DNA of 64,000 nt from Pirellulaceae bacterium (GCA_023382975.1 JAHDXO010000047.1:23957-87956); one strand, 5' to 3'; numbered from the stretch's first letter, positions 27,018-36,624 are shown. Translations and numbers: made by a program. The notes: generated from the sequence alone by a model not told the origin.

Positions 27018-28248
27018 CGGTTTGGAGATCGTCGCCGAGTGCAATCCGCAGGCGCATTCGACGGCCTTGGGCTTTTTCGTCAAGGCCGGATCGCGCGACG
27101 AGACCGACGAGATCAACGGCGTCAGCCACTTCCTGGAGCACATGGCGTTCAAAGGCACGCCGACCCGGTCCGCCGCGGACGTCAACCGCGAGTTGGACGA
27201 GATCGGTTCGATGTCCAACGCCTACACCACCGAAGAGCAGACGGTCTACTACGCGGCGTTTCTGCCCGAGTACCAGGACCGCGCCGTGGAATTGTTGAGC
27301 GACATCCTGCGCCCCTCGCTGCGCGAGGACGACTTTGCCATGGAAAAGCTGGTGATCCTGGAAGAGATCGCCAAGTACGACGACCAACCGCCCTACGGGG
27401 CGCACGACAAGTGCATGTCCGCGCATTTCCAATCGCATCCGCTGGGGCGGACGGTCTTGGGCAGCACGCAAAGCGTCGGCGCGCTGACCCGCCAGCAGAT
27501 GCTTGACTATTTCCGCAGCCGCTACAGCCCCGGCAATATCGTCGTGGCATTGGCCGGGCGAGTTGATTTCCCGCGCGTCATCGAGCAACTCGAACGCCAG
27601 TGCGGCAGTTGGGAGCCGTTCGCAGCCCCCCGCGAAACACCGCGTGCCGCGAACCATGCGGGCTTCGACGCCTACTACAAGGAGCCGTCCGTCCAACAGT
27701 ACGTGGTCCAGATCTCCAACGGCCCGGCGGTCGAGGACGAACACCGATACGCAGCGCGCGTTCTGGCCGCCGTGCTGGGCGACGACAGCGGCAGCCGCAT
27801 GTTCTGGGAACTGATCGACACCGGCTTGGCCGAATGCGCCGCCTTGGGCTCGTACGAATTCCAAGGCACGGGATTGTTCATGACCTATTTGAGCTGCTCC
27901 CCCGAGGACACGCTGGAGAACCTGGACGCCGTGCGCCGGATCTTTCAGCAGGCCGAGCAAGAGGGCGTCACCGAGGAAGAACTGCAGCAGGCCAAGAGCA
28001 AGATCCTCTCGCATCTCGTGCTGCAAAGCGAACGGCCATCGAACCGTCTGTTCTCGGTCGGCAACAACTGGCTCCAGCACCGCCACTATCGCACCGTCCG
28101 GCAGACGATGGACTTGTACCAACGCGTCACGCGAAACGACGTCCAAGCCGTGCTCGAACAATATCATCTCGGGCAGCACACCACCGTGACCGTCGGTCCG
28201 TTGACCGAAATCAACGGCATCCCCGCCAAACCCCTGCCCCCAGCGTAG
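26989..28248 (+). CDS. M16-family zinc metallopeptidase, catalytic subunit
   Basis: 419 residues starting at TTG 26989, with GGAG seven bases upstream inside the preceding gene. The inverted zinc motif HFLEH is at residues 47-51, and the distal Glu lies in VILEEIAKYDD near 125. The C-terminal lobe has DDSGSRMFWELIDTGLAE. It should form a closed chamber with the inactive subunit and degrade short peptides. No signal peptide is seen, so the pair is probably cytoplasmic. Confidence 0.92.
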   Translation: MEFRQHTLDNGLEIVAECNPQAHSTALGFFVKAGSRDETDEINGVSHFLEHMAFKGTPTRSAADVNRELDEIGSMSNAYTTEEQTVYYAAFLPEYQDRAVELLSDILRPSLREDDFAMEKLVILEEIAKYDDQPPYGAHDKCMSAHFQSHPLGRTVLGSTQSVGALTRQQMLDYFRSRYSPGNIVVALAGRVDFPRVIEQLERQCGSWEPFAAPRETPRAANHAGFDAYYKEPSVQQYVVQISNGPAVEDEHRYAARVLAAVLGDDSGSRMFWELIDTGLAECAALGSYEFQGTGLFMTYLSCSPEDTLENLDAVRRIFQQAEQEGVTEEELQQAKSKILSHLVLQSERPSNRLFSVGNNWLQHRHYRTVRQTMDLYQRVTRNDVQAVLEQYHLGQHTTVTVGPLTEINGIPAKPLPPA

Positions 28249-28661
28249 ACGCAAGCCAGGCCAGCCACGGCGTCTTCCCCAATCCGTAACCCGCAACTCC
28301 CAGCCGGCAAGCGACGGGGCGCCCAGGGCTGAACGAGGCGGCGAGGCGGGTAGCACACCAACCTGAGCCTGCAGTGGGCAGGCGACGGGGATCTTGCACC
28401 AGTCACCAGTGCCGAACCCAATCCGCGCTGCTCGACCCATTTTTCGTGGAGCATTCGTCAACACTGGCACAATCGGCGAACGCGGGGTCGGGAATGGCCC
28501 GCAGTTTGGTTCGATTTGCCGTTTCGTTGCCAGTTGTGACAAAGTATTTTGGAGAGGAATCCTGACTTGGAGCAGAAGCGGTTCGAACCGGGCGTGATCG
28601 TCGGCCGTCCCCGAGGGGCGAATCGATCTGGCCCCGGATTGATCGGGAGAGCAGGGGCAGC
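28249..28661. other. Intergenic region, no gene seen
   Basis: 413 bases between the M16 pair and a membrane-protein gene. Open frames here on both strands have no protein-like composition. A perfect 12-base palindrome CGGTTCGAACCG lies near 28571, but no tRNA fold surrounds it. The promoter for the 28.7-33.3 kb cluster is expected here; I could not assign boxes. Confidence 0.5.
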
Positions 28662-30407
28662 ATGAATGCGGGACTGGATCAAGACGCCGCGGCGCAGGCT
28701 GCGGTGTCGGAAGAGCCGTTGTTGGAAACGAAACTGCATCCTCGCTGGGCGCTGGCGCCGTGGCATCTGCTGCTGGTTGCGTTCTGGTGCCTTTTCTTCT
28801 ACCTAGTCAATAGCTTTCCGCTGCGCGAAACGGACCTCTGGGGGCATGTTGCCTACGGCAGTTGGATCGTCGAACATCGGACTTTGCCCGTCGAGGATCC
28901 GTTCCAGCCGTTATCCGAAGGCATGACGGTGATCGATTCGGCGTGGCTGTCGCAACTGCTTCTTTACGGATTACAGGCGGTTGGGGGCGGCGAGGCGTTG
29001 TCGACGTTGTTCGCTCTGGTCACGTTGGCGATGTACGGGCTGTTGGGGCTGGCCTTTCTGTACCAAAGCCGCGACCTCGTGCTTGCCCATCTGGGCGTCG
29101 TGCTGGTGTTGGTCGTCGGCTGGAGCCGTATTTCGACGATCCGCCCTGAGAACTTCGGGACGCTGTTGTTTGCCGTGTTGTTGTGGTTGATCGTCACCAG
29201 CGGCCAATCGGAGCCGGGGGTTGCGCCGCGGCGCACCGGCGGCAAGAGGGTGCCGTGGCGTTTGTGGATCGGGGTGCCGCTGGTCATGTGTCTGTGGGCC
29301 AATCTGCACGGCTCGTTCGCGTGCGGACTGGCGTTGTTGGGCTGTATGTTTGCCGGGGCAGTGGTCGAGGCGGCTTGGCGAACCCGGCGACTCGGCGGTG
29401 TCTGGACCGACCCCGACGTCCGCCGCTGGCTGTGGCTGGGCGAATTGGCCGTGCTGGGCACGCTGATCAATCCCTATGGCATGGACGTACTGCTGTACAC
29501 GCTGGTGTTTTCCGTCAACACGAATCTGCACGAAATCTCCGAATGGCAAGCTCTGGAGTTGATCGACACCGGCGGGCCGGCCTTCTCGATGTCGTTGATC
29601 CTGCTGATGGTCGCCTTCCGTCATAGTCGCCGGCGCATCCCGGCAGCCCACGTGATTCTGTTGCTGGTTTTCGCGGTGGCGGTCGTACGCGGGGTGCGGA
29701 TGATTTGGTGGTACGGCGCGATTTGGGGAATGGTGGTCGTCCCGCATTTGGCCGACATCTGGAGACAAATCCAACCGCGTTGGTGGCGCCGGTGGTCGCG
29801 TTATCGAGGAACATCGCTCCGAGGTTGGTGGGGCCTGCCGATCGGTCGAGCGTGGAGCTACTCGTTGGTCTCGCTGCTGATCCTCTGGATCGCGTTGGCC
29901 GTGTCGCCGACGGGGAAGTCGCTGTTGGGCGACGATCCGCGACCGTCGCGGTATCTGTACAGCGACTCGACGCCGTGGCAAGTGACGGAATACCTGCGGG
30001 AGAATCCGCCACAGGGACAGGTCTTCAATCCGCAGTGGTGGGGCGACTGGTTGGTCTGGGACGGTCCTCCCGGTCTTCAGGTGTTTGTGACGACCAATGT
30101 GCATCTGCTCCCGCGTCAAACGTGGACCGACTATCGCGTGATTCGCGAGACGCGGTCCGGATGGGCCAACGTGATGGACCGCTACGCCGTCCAAACGGCG
30201 GTACTGGACAAGCACAAGCAGACGGTCTTGCTGGGATACCTTCGCAATGCGACCGAGTGGCGATTGATGTATCAGGACGATGTCGCGGCGGTCTTTCGCC
30301 GTGTCGAAGGCGCAAGGATGCCGAAAACGGCCGATCGGACGACCGAGTTATTCGTCCCCGCGAGCGCGGCCGAGGCGCGGGAGCGAAGCCGCACGGCAAG
30401 TGATTGA
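28662..30407 (+). CDS. Polytopic membrane protein of unknown function
   Basis: 581 residues with about ten hydrophobic segments between residues 25 and 420, such as WHLLLVAFWCLFFYLV and LLVFAVAVV. A soluble C-terminal part of about 150 residues follows. An acidic pair after the first helix (RETDLWGHVAYG) resembles the first-loop Asp/Glu of GT-C type glycosyltransferases, which use lipid-linked sugars. That is only a resemblance. It heads a cluster with a GT2 glycosyltransferase and a methyltransferase, so a role in surface glycan or lipid-linked sugar handling is possible. Confidence 0.6.
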   Translation: MNAGLDQDAAAQAAVSEEPLLETKLHPRWALAPWHLLLVAFWCLFFYLVNSFPLRETDLWGHVAYGSWIVEHRTLPVEDPFQPLSEGMTVIDSAWLSQLLLYGLQAVGGGEALSTLFALVTLAMYGLLGLAFLYQSRDLVLAHLGVVLVLVVGWSRISTIRPENFGTLLFAVLLWLIVTSGQSEPGVAPRRTGGKRVPWRLWIGVPLVMCLWANLHGSFACGLALLGCMFAGAVVEAAWRTRRLGGVWTDPDVRRWLWLGELAVLGTLINPYGMDVLLYTLVFSVNTNLHEISEWQALELIDTGGPAFSMSLILLMVAFRHSRRRIPAAHVILLLVFAVAVVRGVRMIWWYGAIWGMVVVPHLADIWRQIQPRWWRRWSRYRGTSLRGWWGLPIGRAWSYSLVSLLILWIALAVSPTGKSLLGDDPRPSRYLYSDSTPWQVTEYLRENPPQGQVFNPQWWGDWLVWDGPPGLQVFVTTNVHLLPRQTWTDYRVIRETRSGWANVMDRYAVQTAVLDKHKQTVLLGYLRNATEWRLMYQDDVAAVFRRVEGARMPKTADRTTELFVPASAAEARERSRTASD

Positions 30408-30427
30408 CGAGGCCAAGGGGAAAAAAC

Positions 30428-31636
30428 GTGTCAAACCGTGACGAAAGCCTGCCGCAGAAGACCTTCCTGATCCTGCAAGCAGTGGTGGTGGGGGGACTGG
30501 TCGCGCTGGTGGCGTATCGGTCGCAAACCATTTTGGGCGAGCGTTCGCTGCCGGCCTTGCGCGACGAACCGATAAGACTGGAATTGCTGTACGACAATCC
30601 GGTCGTGGTGACGGACGAGCAGTTGCACCGCGTGCTGTTGCGACTGCGTCCGGCCGCTCGCGACGCCGACATTCGCATCAACGAACTCGACCACGCGCTG
30701 CGGCTGTGGGGCTTGGAATCGAACTTCGGCGATCCGGCGTTCATGACGGGCCAGGAGATGCGGCAATTGCTGACCGACCACCGGCGTTTCGCCGCGGTCT
30801 ACGGCGCGGACGAACTGCCGCTGCTGATGGACGAGGCCGAGGGGGTTGCGGTGCGCACGCAAGAGGGCCCCCGCACCGCTTCGCACACGGACCATTCGCT
30901 CAGCGTGTTGACCGAAGTGGGCACGCCGCTGGACTTCCCCATCGTCACCTCGACACAGAACACCACGTTCCGTGCGCTCTTGGAATATTCGCTGCGGCAA
31001 TTCAGCCTGAACCAGCTTGAATACGAATGGTCGGTTGCGGCGTACGCCATGTACCTGCCACCGGTCACAGGCTGGCGCAGCGGCGAGGGACAGGAGTTGA
31101 CCTTTGACCGGCTGGCCGTCCGGTTGATGCGCGAGCAGTTGCCGCGCGGCGTCTGCCTGGGCAATCACCGCTTGTATACCCTGGTGCTGCTGTTGCGAGT
31201 CGACGACCTGACGCCGATCCTGACGGCGGAGATGCGTGCCGAGATCGTCGAGTTCCTGCGCGGGGCGACGGTCTTGCTGGTGAGGAACCAGCATCCCGAC
31301 GGATTCTGGAACGACCGTTGGCCGGTCGAGCCTCCGGCCAGCAGCGTAGCCTCGGACCGCGAGGGCGACCGTCTGGCGGAACGTTTGATCGCTACCGGAC
31401 ACACGCTGGAATGGTGGGCGATGGCGCCCCAGGAACTGCATCCGCCACGTCCCGTCTTGGCAGCGGCTGGCCAGTGGCTGGTCAAGACCGTGGACGGATT
31501 GACGGACGACGAGATTCATGAAAACTACGTGTACTTGACTCACGTGGGACGTGCGCTGGCGATCTGGCGAGGGCAAGAGGCATTCGCGGCGTTGCGGAGG
31601 TTGGAGAAGGGCGAGGGAACAGGAGTCGGGAGTTAG
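30428..31636 (+). CDS. Hypothetical protein with N-terminal membrane anchor
   Basis: 402 residues from GTG 30428, which has AAGGGG six bases upstream; a TTG at 30404 is the alternative. One membrane segment near residues 10-30 (FLILQAVVVGGLVALVAY), then a soluble, helix-rich, His/Trp-containing domain. Segments such as ELDHALRLWGLE, HRLYTLVLLLRV and NYVYLTHVGRALAIW suggest an alpha/alpha barrel-like fold, as in glycan-processing enzymes, but no family was recognised. It lies 20 bases after the membrane protein and 30 before GT2. Confidence 0.65.
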   Translation: MSNRDESLPQKTFLILQAVVVGGLVALVAYRSQTILGERSLPALRDEPIRLELLYDNPVVVTDEQLHRVLLRLRPAARDADIRINELDHALRLWGLESNFGDPAFMTGQEMRQLLTDHRRFAAVYGADELPLLMDEAEGVAVRTQEGPRTASHTDHSLSVLTEVGTPLDFPIVTSTQNTTFRALLEYSLRQFSLNQLEYEWSVAAYAMYLPPVTGWRSGEGQELTFDRLAVRLMREQLPRGVCLGNHRLYTLVLLLRVDDLTPILTAEMRAEIVEFLRGATVLLVRNQHPDGFWNDRWPVEPPASSVASDREGDRLAERLIATGHTLEWWAMAPQELHPPRPVLAAAGQWLVKTVDGLTDDEIHENYVYLTHVGRALAIWRGQEAFAALRRLEKGEGTGVGS

Positions 31637-31666
31637 GACTTCGCTGGTGAGGAGTTGGGAGTGGCA

Positions 31667-32509
31667 ATGAGGGCGATGGCGACGATGAACGACATGGACG
31701 GCCTGAACGACGCGGAGCGGGTGAAGCGGTTGGAAGATCTGCTGGGCGAGGCCGTGTGCCGTCGGCTGGGAATCTATACGCTGCCGCCCGACTTCCGGCT
31801 GTCGGTGGTCATCCCGGTGTACAACGAACTGGACACGGTGGGCGAAGTCGTCGACCGAGTCCGGCGCTGCGGAGTGCCTTGCGAGATCATCCTGGTCGAC
31901 GACGCCAGCTCGGACGGGACACGCGAGCTGTTGGAAAGTTGGCGCGATCAGTCGGACCTGAAGATCCTGTTCCACGAGCGAAACCAGGGCAAGGGCGCCG
32001 CGCTGAAAACCGGTTTCGAGCATGCTACCGGCGACGCGGTGATCGTGCAGGACGCCGATCTGGAGTACGATCCGGCGGAGTTCCGCTATTTGTTGCAACC
32101 CATCGTTCAGGACGAAGCCGACGCAGTGTTCGGCAGCCGCTTTGCCGGACACAGCCAGCGCGTGCTGTACTTCTGGCACTACGTGGGCAACCGAGTCCTG
32201 ACGACGCTATCCAATTGCTTTACGAACCTGAACTTGACGGACATGGAAACCTGCTACAAGGTGTTTACCCGCGACACCATTCGGAAGATCGCACCGACGT
32301 TGCGGGAAAAACGATTTGGGTTCGAACCGGAGATCACCGCCAAAGTGGCCAGTCTGCCGGGCGTGCGCATCTACGAGCGACCGGTCAGCTACAGCGGCCG
32401 GACCTACGCGGAAGGCAAGAAGATCACGTGGCGCGACGGTCTGCGCGCCCTCTGGTGCATCATCCGCTACCGCCGCGGGTTGCCGAGGACGAAGACGAAG
32501 GAAGCGTGA
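31667..32509 (+). CDS. Family 2 glycosyltransferase (dolichyl-phosphate-mannose-synthase-like)
   Basis: 280 residues. The start is uncertain: ATG 31667 is used, GTG 31661 also fits a GAGGAG site. The GT-A fold shows SVVIPVYNELDT, then ILVDDASSDGT for nucleotide binding and VIVQDADLEYDP carrying the metal-binding DxD. GFEPEITAKV matches polyprenyl-phosphate glycosyltransferases. No C-terminal membrane helices are present. It probably loads a sugar on a lipid carrier at the inner face of the membrane. The stop overlaps the next ATG by one base. Confidence 0.88.
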   Translation: MRAMATMNDMDGLNDAERVKRLEDLLGEAVCRRLGIYTLPPDFRLSVVIPVYNELDTVGEVVDRVRRCGVPCEIILVDDASSDGTRELLESWRDQSDLKILFHERNQGKGAALKTGFEHATGDAVIVQDADLEYDPAEFRYLLQPIVQDEADAVFGSRFAGHSQRVLYFWHYVGNRVLTTLSNCFTNLNLTDMETCYKVFTRDTIRKIAPTLREKRFGFEPEITAKVASLPGVRIYERPVSYSGRTYAEGKKITWRDGLRALWCIIRYRRGLPRTKTKEA

Positions 32510-33258
32510 TGCAGTCCGACTTCCGCTACGACGGCCAAGAACTCGATCTGTTCGCCCAAGCCGTGAATTGGAAACGGTACTTCGCCGCTCAAATGCAGTC
32601 GTTCCTCGGACACCGTGTGCTCGAAGTCGGGGCCGGACTCGGCGCCACCACGCGGATGCTCTGCGACGGAACGCAGCGATCGTGGACGTGTCTGGAACCC
32701 GACGCCGAACTGGCTGGCAGGCTGAAGGATTCCCTTGCAGATTCTTCACTGCCTGCGACGACGGCCTTCGATGTGATCGACGGATCGTTGGACAATATCC
32801 CCGCCCGTCCGACCTTTGACACCATCTTGTACGTGGATGTACTCGAACACATCGCCGACGACCGCGCGGAGCTCGCCAACGCGGCCCGGCGTCTGCTGCC
32901 AGCGGGCCATCTGCTGGTGCTCAGTCCGGCTCACCAATGGTTGTTCTCGCCGTTCGACAAGGCAGTGGGGCATTTTCGCAGATACCGGCGCTCGACGCTG
33001 CGGTCGGCGGCGCCGCCGGAGATGCGTCTGGTCCGCTTGCGCTACTTGGATAGTGCCGGGATGCTCGCCTCGCTGGCCAACCGACTGCTGCTGCGAGCCA
33101 GCCAGCCCACCGCCGCCCAGATCCGCTTCTGGGACAGTCGCCTGGTGCCCGCGAGCCGCTGGCTTGACGGCTGGCTGGGTTTTCGAGTCGGCAAGTCGAT
33201 CCTGGGCGTGTGGCAGAAGACTGCCGAGGCGCCTGCCGGCCATGCGCCCAACGATTGA
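32509..33258 (+). CDS. SAM-dependent methyltransferase (class I)
   Basis: 249 residues. ATG 32509 shares one base with the GT2 stop, so translation is coupled. Motif I is RVLEVGAGLGATTRML near residues 36-51, the acidic residue is LEPDAE, and motif post-I reads TILYVDVLEHIADD. The tail HFRRYRRSTL is common in methyltransferases that sit beside GT2 genes in bacterial glycan clusters. Target unknown; glycan or lipid-linked intermediate is inferred from the neighbour. Confidence 0.87.
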   Translation: MQSDFRYDGQELDLFAQAVNWKRYFAAQMQSFLGHRVLEVGAGLGATTRMLCDGTQRSWTCLEPDAELAGRLKDSLADSSLPATTAFDVIDGSLDNIPARPTFDTILYVDVLEHIADDRAELANAARRLLPAGHLLVLSPAHQWLFSPFDKAVGHFRRYRRSTLRSAAPPEMRLVRLRYLDSAGMLASLANRLLLRASQPTAAQIRFWDSRLVPASRWLDGWLGFRVGKSILGVWQKTAEAPAGHAPND

Positions 33259-33331
33259 CTGGCCGGACGCGCGGCTTATCATTCCTCATGCGAGTTACGG
33301 AACTTGCCGTCGCTGCGAAGGAGTTGCATCC

Positions 33332-34081
33332 ATGCCGATGCATGATTGGACCAAGGTGGACGCGGGTATTTTCCATGCGTTTCATCACCGCTGGATCTCC
33401 GCTCTGAGTGACGCGTTGAACGAGGGAAGACTGCCCGCGGACTACTATGCTTTGCCCGAGCGGTTTGCCGCCGGCTTTGGAACGGATGTGCTCACGCTGC
33501 AGGGACATCCAGGCGGCGGAGGATCGGTCACGGAAAGCGTTGGTGACACCGCCACCATGCTTCAGGCTCGTCCCCAGACTTGGTTCACTGCGGAGACCGA
33601 TACCGAATTCTATCGTCGCAAGCAAAGTGCCTTGGTGTTGCGGCACGTCAGCGACGACCGGATCGTCGCCATCATCGAGATCGTGTCGCCGGGCAATAAA
33701 TCCAGTCGGCACGCCCTGCGCGCCTTTGTCGACAAAGTCTGGGACCTGCTCGAACGCCGTATCCACTTGCTGATCGTCGATCCTTTCCCACCGGGGCCGC
33801 GAGATCCCCGCGGGATGCATGCCGCGATTTGGGAGCAAGTTCAGGAGGAAACGTTCCAGACTCCTGCCGATCAGCCGCTCACCTTGGTTGCCTACGAATG
33901 CGACACCACGACCAGGGCCTACATCGAGACGATCGCGGTCGGTCAGTCGGCGCCGGACATGCCGTTATTCCTGGAGCCCAACGGGTGCGTCCTGGTGCCG
34001 CTGCAGGCCACTTACGACACGGCGTTTGCCGCCATGCCCCGCCGGTGGCGCAACGTGCTGGCGCCCGCCTCGCTGGCTTGA
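33332..34081 (+). CDS. DUF4058 family protein
   Basis: 249 residues from ATG 33332 with AAGGAG eight bases upstream. The opening PMHDWTKVDAGIFHAFHHRWI and the IVSPGNKSS motif with a conserved core (VAIIEIVSPGNK) fit DUF4058, a family spread in planctomycetes and cyanobacteria. The IEI...K pattern recalls PD-(D/E)XK nuclease-like folds, but this is inference. Function unknown. Confidence 0.75.
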   Translation: MPMHDWTKVDAGIFHAFHHRWISALSDALNEGRLPADYYALPERFAAGFGTDVLTLQGHPGGGGSVTESVGDTATMLQARPQTWFTAETDTEFYRRKQSALVLRHVSDDRIVAIIEIVSPGNKSSRHALRAFVDKVWDLLERRIHLLIVDPFPPGPRDPRGMHAAIWEQVQEETFQTPADQPLTLVAYECDTTTRAYIETIAVGQSAPDMPLFLEPNGCVLVPLQATYDTAFAAMPRRWRNVLAPASLA

Positions 34082-34109
34082 TACCCGTGAGAATCCCGCC
34101 GACCGCGTC

Positions 34110-34634
34110 TCAAACCTCTTCCAGCACGGCCATGACCAGCGCGACGATCAGCAGGATGACCGGGGCGATGGTCAGCAGCGTGCCAACGACGCTCAGCCGA
34201 TGAGCCCACCGCGTCTTGGCCAAGTCGTCCGACTGCATCGCGCCGGCTCGCATCGCCCGCAGATCGGCGCGGGACATCAGCCACACGGCCCAGCACGAGG
34301 CGCCACCGAGCAGCAGCGGCGCCGACACGCCCATCAAGACGCCGCCGAGCGCCATGGCGGAGATCAGCGAGGCGATCAGAACCGTGGTGGCGGCCAGGGC
34401 CGTTCCCAGAAATCCCAGGACGCCCATCGTCAGCAGCAACCGGCCGCGTCCGCGCTGGTTGGCCACATAGTCTTCCGGCTGGTAGGACAGCGGTGCGGTC
34501 TCGGCGGACACCGCGTAGGGGTTCTCCGGGACTGCCCCCTCCACCGCCTCGGGGTCGGCAAACGGATTCCTGCCGTCTGGATCACGGAACGGATCGACTC
34601 GGTTCGTGTTGGGATGGTCCGGATAGCGGAACAT
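34110..34634 (-). CDS. Small membrane protein of unknown function
   Basis: 174 residues from ATG 34634. An acidic, Pro/Asn-rich N-terminal 65 residues (NPFADPEAVEG) is followed by three to four membrane segments, at about 70-95, 95-120 and 150-172. The end is LLIVALVMAVLEEV. No family recognised. It sits 20 bases downstream of hemQ and is probably co-transcribed. Confidence 0.65.
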   Translation of the reverse strand: MFRYPDHPNTNRVDPFRDPDGRNPFADPEAVEGAVPENPYAVSAETAPLSYQPEDYVANQRGRGRLLLTMGVLGFLGTALAATTVLIASLISAMALGGVLMGVSAPLLLGGASCWAVWLMSRADLRAMRAGAMQSDDLAKTRWAHRLSVVGTLLTIAPVILLIVALVMAVLEEV

Positions 34635-34654
34635 GATCCGGGACTCGCTTCGAA

Positions 34655-35470
34655 TCAATCCTGACCGCCGACCCGACAGTGGTCCAGCATCCGTTCGGCG
34701 GACATGACATAGCTGGTGTAGAACGGCCCGAATTCCCCGTACCTCGCACTGGCTTCGTCAAAACGCATTCGATAGACGATGTCTTTCAGGAACTGCGGAT
34801 TGACGGCCCACAGGGTGACGCCCCATTCCCAATCGTCCAGACCGACGGCGACGGTGATCAACTGCGAAACTCGACCGGCAAACTCCATTCCGCTGCGAGC
34901 ATGCTCGGCCATCATGCGGTTGCGCAGGGATAGCGGTTCGATGAACCAGTTGGCGCCCACCGCCCGGCGTTTGTTCATCGGGTAGAAACAGGTTGCCGGA
35001 TAGTCCGGAAAATCGGGCGTCAGCCGCTGGCGGTTCATGGCCGGCAGCCGGGCGGCGTACGCTTTGACTTTCGCGTTGTAGGCCGGACTGCCTTCCGTCT
35101 CGCCTTCGCGGACCAGCCGCGCCGCGTATTGTTCGACCGTCGGCACGTACTCGGAGATCTCGGTCATCGAGACGAACGAGTACGTCGGGCAAAGGGCCGG
35201 CCCCAGGCGACTGGCCATCAACCGCTGGTACACCGCATCGAGTTTCAGCGGATCCGGGTCCATCAGCATCAAAGCGAAGTCGGCCTTGTGACCGCTCACC
35301 ACGCTGGTTTGCATCCGCGCCGTGGCGTCGGGGCCAGCGGGATCCAACGCATCGATCAACTCGGTTCGCCCGGCAGCCAAGTCCGATTGCGAGAGTTGAC
35401 GAAGAACGCCGCGGTCAAAACGGAAGAACAGATGGCTGCAATGCCAGCCCTCGGTTGGTTCGAGCGACAT
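34655..35470 (-). CDS. hemQ: Coproheme decarboxylase HemQ (chlorite-dismutase family)
   Basis: 271 residues from ATG 35470. It turns coproheme III into haem b using hydrogen peroxide, the last step of the coproporphyrin-dependent pathway. The match to HemQ is close: CFYPMNKRR holds the catalytic Tyr, MMAEHARSG the axial His, and VGLDDWEWGVTLWA and RMRFDEASARYGEFGPFY are family signatures. The N-terminal domain is the degenerate half of the ferredoxin-like repeat. Ferrochelatase is also in the window, at 44.1 kb. Upstream by 16 bases is a response regulator. Confidence 0.93.
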   Translation of the reverse strand: MSLEPTEGWHCSHLFFRFDRGVLRQLSQSDLAAGRTELIDALDPAGPDATARMQTSVVSGHKADFALMLMDPDPLKLDAVYQRLMASRLGPALCPTYSFVSMTEISEYVPTVEQYAARLVREGETEGSPAYNAKVKAYAARLPAMNRQRLTPDFPDYPATCFYPMNKRRAVGANWFIEPLSLRNRMMAEHARSGMEFAGRVSQLITVAVGLDDWEWGVTLWAVNPQFLKDIVYRMRFDEASARYGEFGPFYTSYVMSAERMLDHCRVGGQD

Positions 35471-35486
35471 TTCGGATAGCGCCCCC

Positions 35487-35897
35487 TCAGGAAAGCAGCC
35501 TGGTGACACTGTCCAGTAGCCGGTCCATCGCAAAAGGTTTGCGGATGTAGTCGTCGACCCCCAGCATTTCGGCGTACGCCTTGTGCCGACTACCTTCGTT
35601 GGCGGTGATCATGATCACGCGCATGGGGATCGGGCGAGTCCGGCGCAGCTTCTCCAGAACCAGAAAACCGCTGCGCTTGGGCATCATCATGTCCAAGATC
35701 ACCAAGTCCGGATCCTCCCGCTCGGCCATCGCCAGTCCTTGATTGCCATCGCGAGCCACCAGGATCTCGTAACCCTTGGCTTCCAACGCGTACCGCATCG
35801 CCTCGACGATCTCCGCGTCGTCGTCCACCAAGAGCACTCGACGCCTCTTCGCTTGGGATTCCTCCAAACTCTGATCGTCAATCTTCTGATCGGCCAT
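35487..35897 (-). CDS. Single-domain response regulator (CheY-like)
   Basis: 136 residues, receiver domain only. Acidic pocket VDDD (25-27), phospho-acceptor Asp69 in LVILDMMMP, Thr98 in MITAN and Lys120 in IRKPF are all present. A 16-residue charged N-terminal tail precedes the domain. No output domain, so it acts by protein contact. It is first in a run with hemQ and a membrane protein. An AT-rich stretch lies about 80 bases upstream, at 35969-35984. Confidence 0.9.
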   Translation of the reverse strand: MADQKIDDQSLEESQAKRRRVLLVDDDAEIVEAMRYALEAKGYEILVARDGNQGLAMAEREDPDLVILDMMMPKRSGFLVLEKLRRTRPIPMRVIMITANEGSRHKAYAEMLGVDDYIRKPFAMDRLLDSVTRLLS

Positions 35898-36059
35898 CGA
35901 ACCTACTCCCTCCCAAATCGGGGCTCAGCGCGAATTGCTGCTCCGCCGCGCCGCTGCCATCGTGTCTAAACTAATATAGTTAGCGAACATTTGGTGCCGA
36001 GGCAAGCGAGCGCAACAGATTATCGCGGCTCGTCCAACTTCGCAGCACCCGATCGAGTG

Positions 36060-36401
36060 TCACTCGACCATCGGCTCAGGCAGGTCGTCCGATCCCGTGA
36101 TTTCTGCCGGGACTGGCGGGAAATCATCCGTGACGTCCGGGACCGGAATCAACTCGAACGATTCCAGCTCGCTCCATTCGCCTTCGTCCACCGCAGCCTG
36201 GCAATCGGTGGGCTCCCCGATTCTGCCACGCTTGGCTCGCAAATGATCGCGCCACACCATGCCTTCCAAGCTGGTGGGTTCGATCAGCATCGCCGGCAAT
36301 CCCTTCCACCACGGAACCGTGTCAACCGTTGGGCCGAAACAACAGCCGCTGCACGCGAGCAGCAGCCAGATTGGCACCATGCTGCAGATCCGATTCCACA
36401 T
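36060..36401 (-). CDS. Putative small lipoprotein
   Basis: 113 residues from ATG 36401, with a GGGGGGAA site eight bases upstream. The N-terminus MWNRICSMVPIWLLLACSGC is a type II signal with LLAC as lipobox. The mature part is acidic and Pro-rich, with no recognised domain. Its composition is protein-like and gene spacing fits, but the length makes the call moderate. Confidence 0.55.
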   Translation of the reverse strand: MWNRICSMVPIWLLLACSGCCFGPTVDTVPWWKGLPAMLIEPTSLEGMVWRDHLRAKRGRIGEPTDCQAAVDEGEWSELESFELIPVPDVTDDFPPVPAEITGSDDLPEPMVE

Positions 36402-36624
36402 GGGTGTTCCCCCCGATGTCACCATTTCCGGGCCGATCCCGGTGGGCCTGTCGTTGATTCTTGCGACCCATCGCTACTCGACTCGGGCCACTTGAGTTCA
36501 TCGGCCGTAGAATCGACATAAGTGAGACAATTCCCCTAATCGGAAATCTGCCGTGTGCCCGACGTAGCACGGGCCGCCAGCTTGGGGCCGACGCGGCACG
36601 GACCGGCAAGGAAATCCGAGATTT

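Noticed and set aside
28565..28590. tRNA T-loop-like string GGTTCGAACC
   Set aside because: No acceptor, D or anticodon stems can be built around it; it is just a 12-base palindrome.
35965..35990. AT-rich block before the response regulator as a promoter
   Set aside because: TATATT and TAGTTT are present on the minus strand but no -35 box with acceptable spacing was found.
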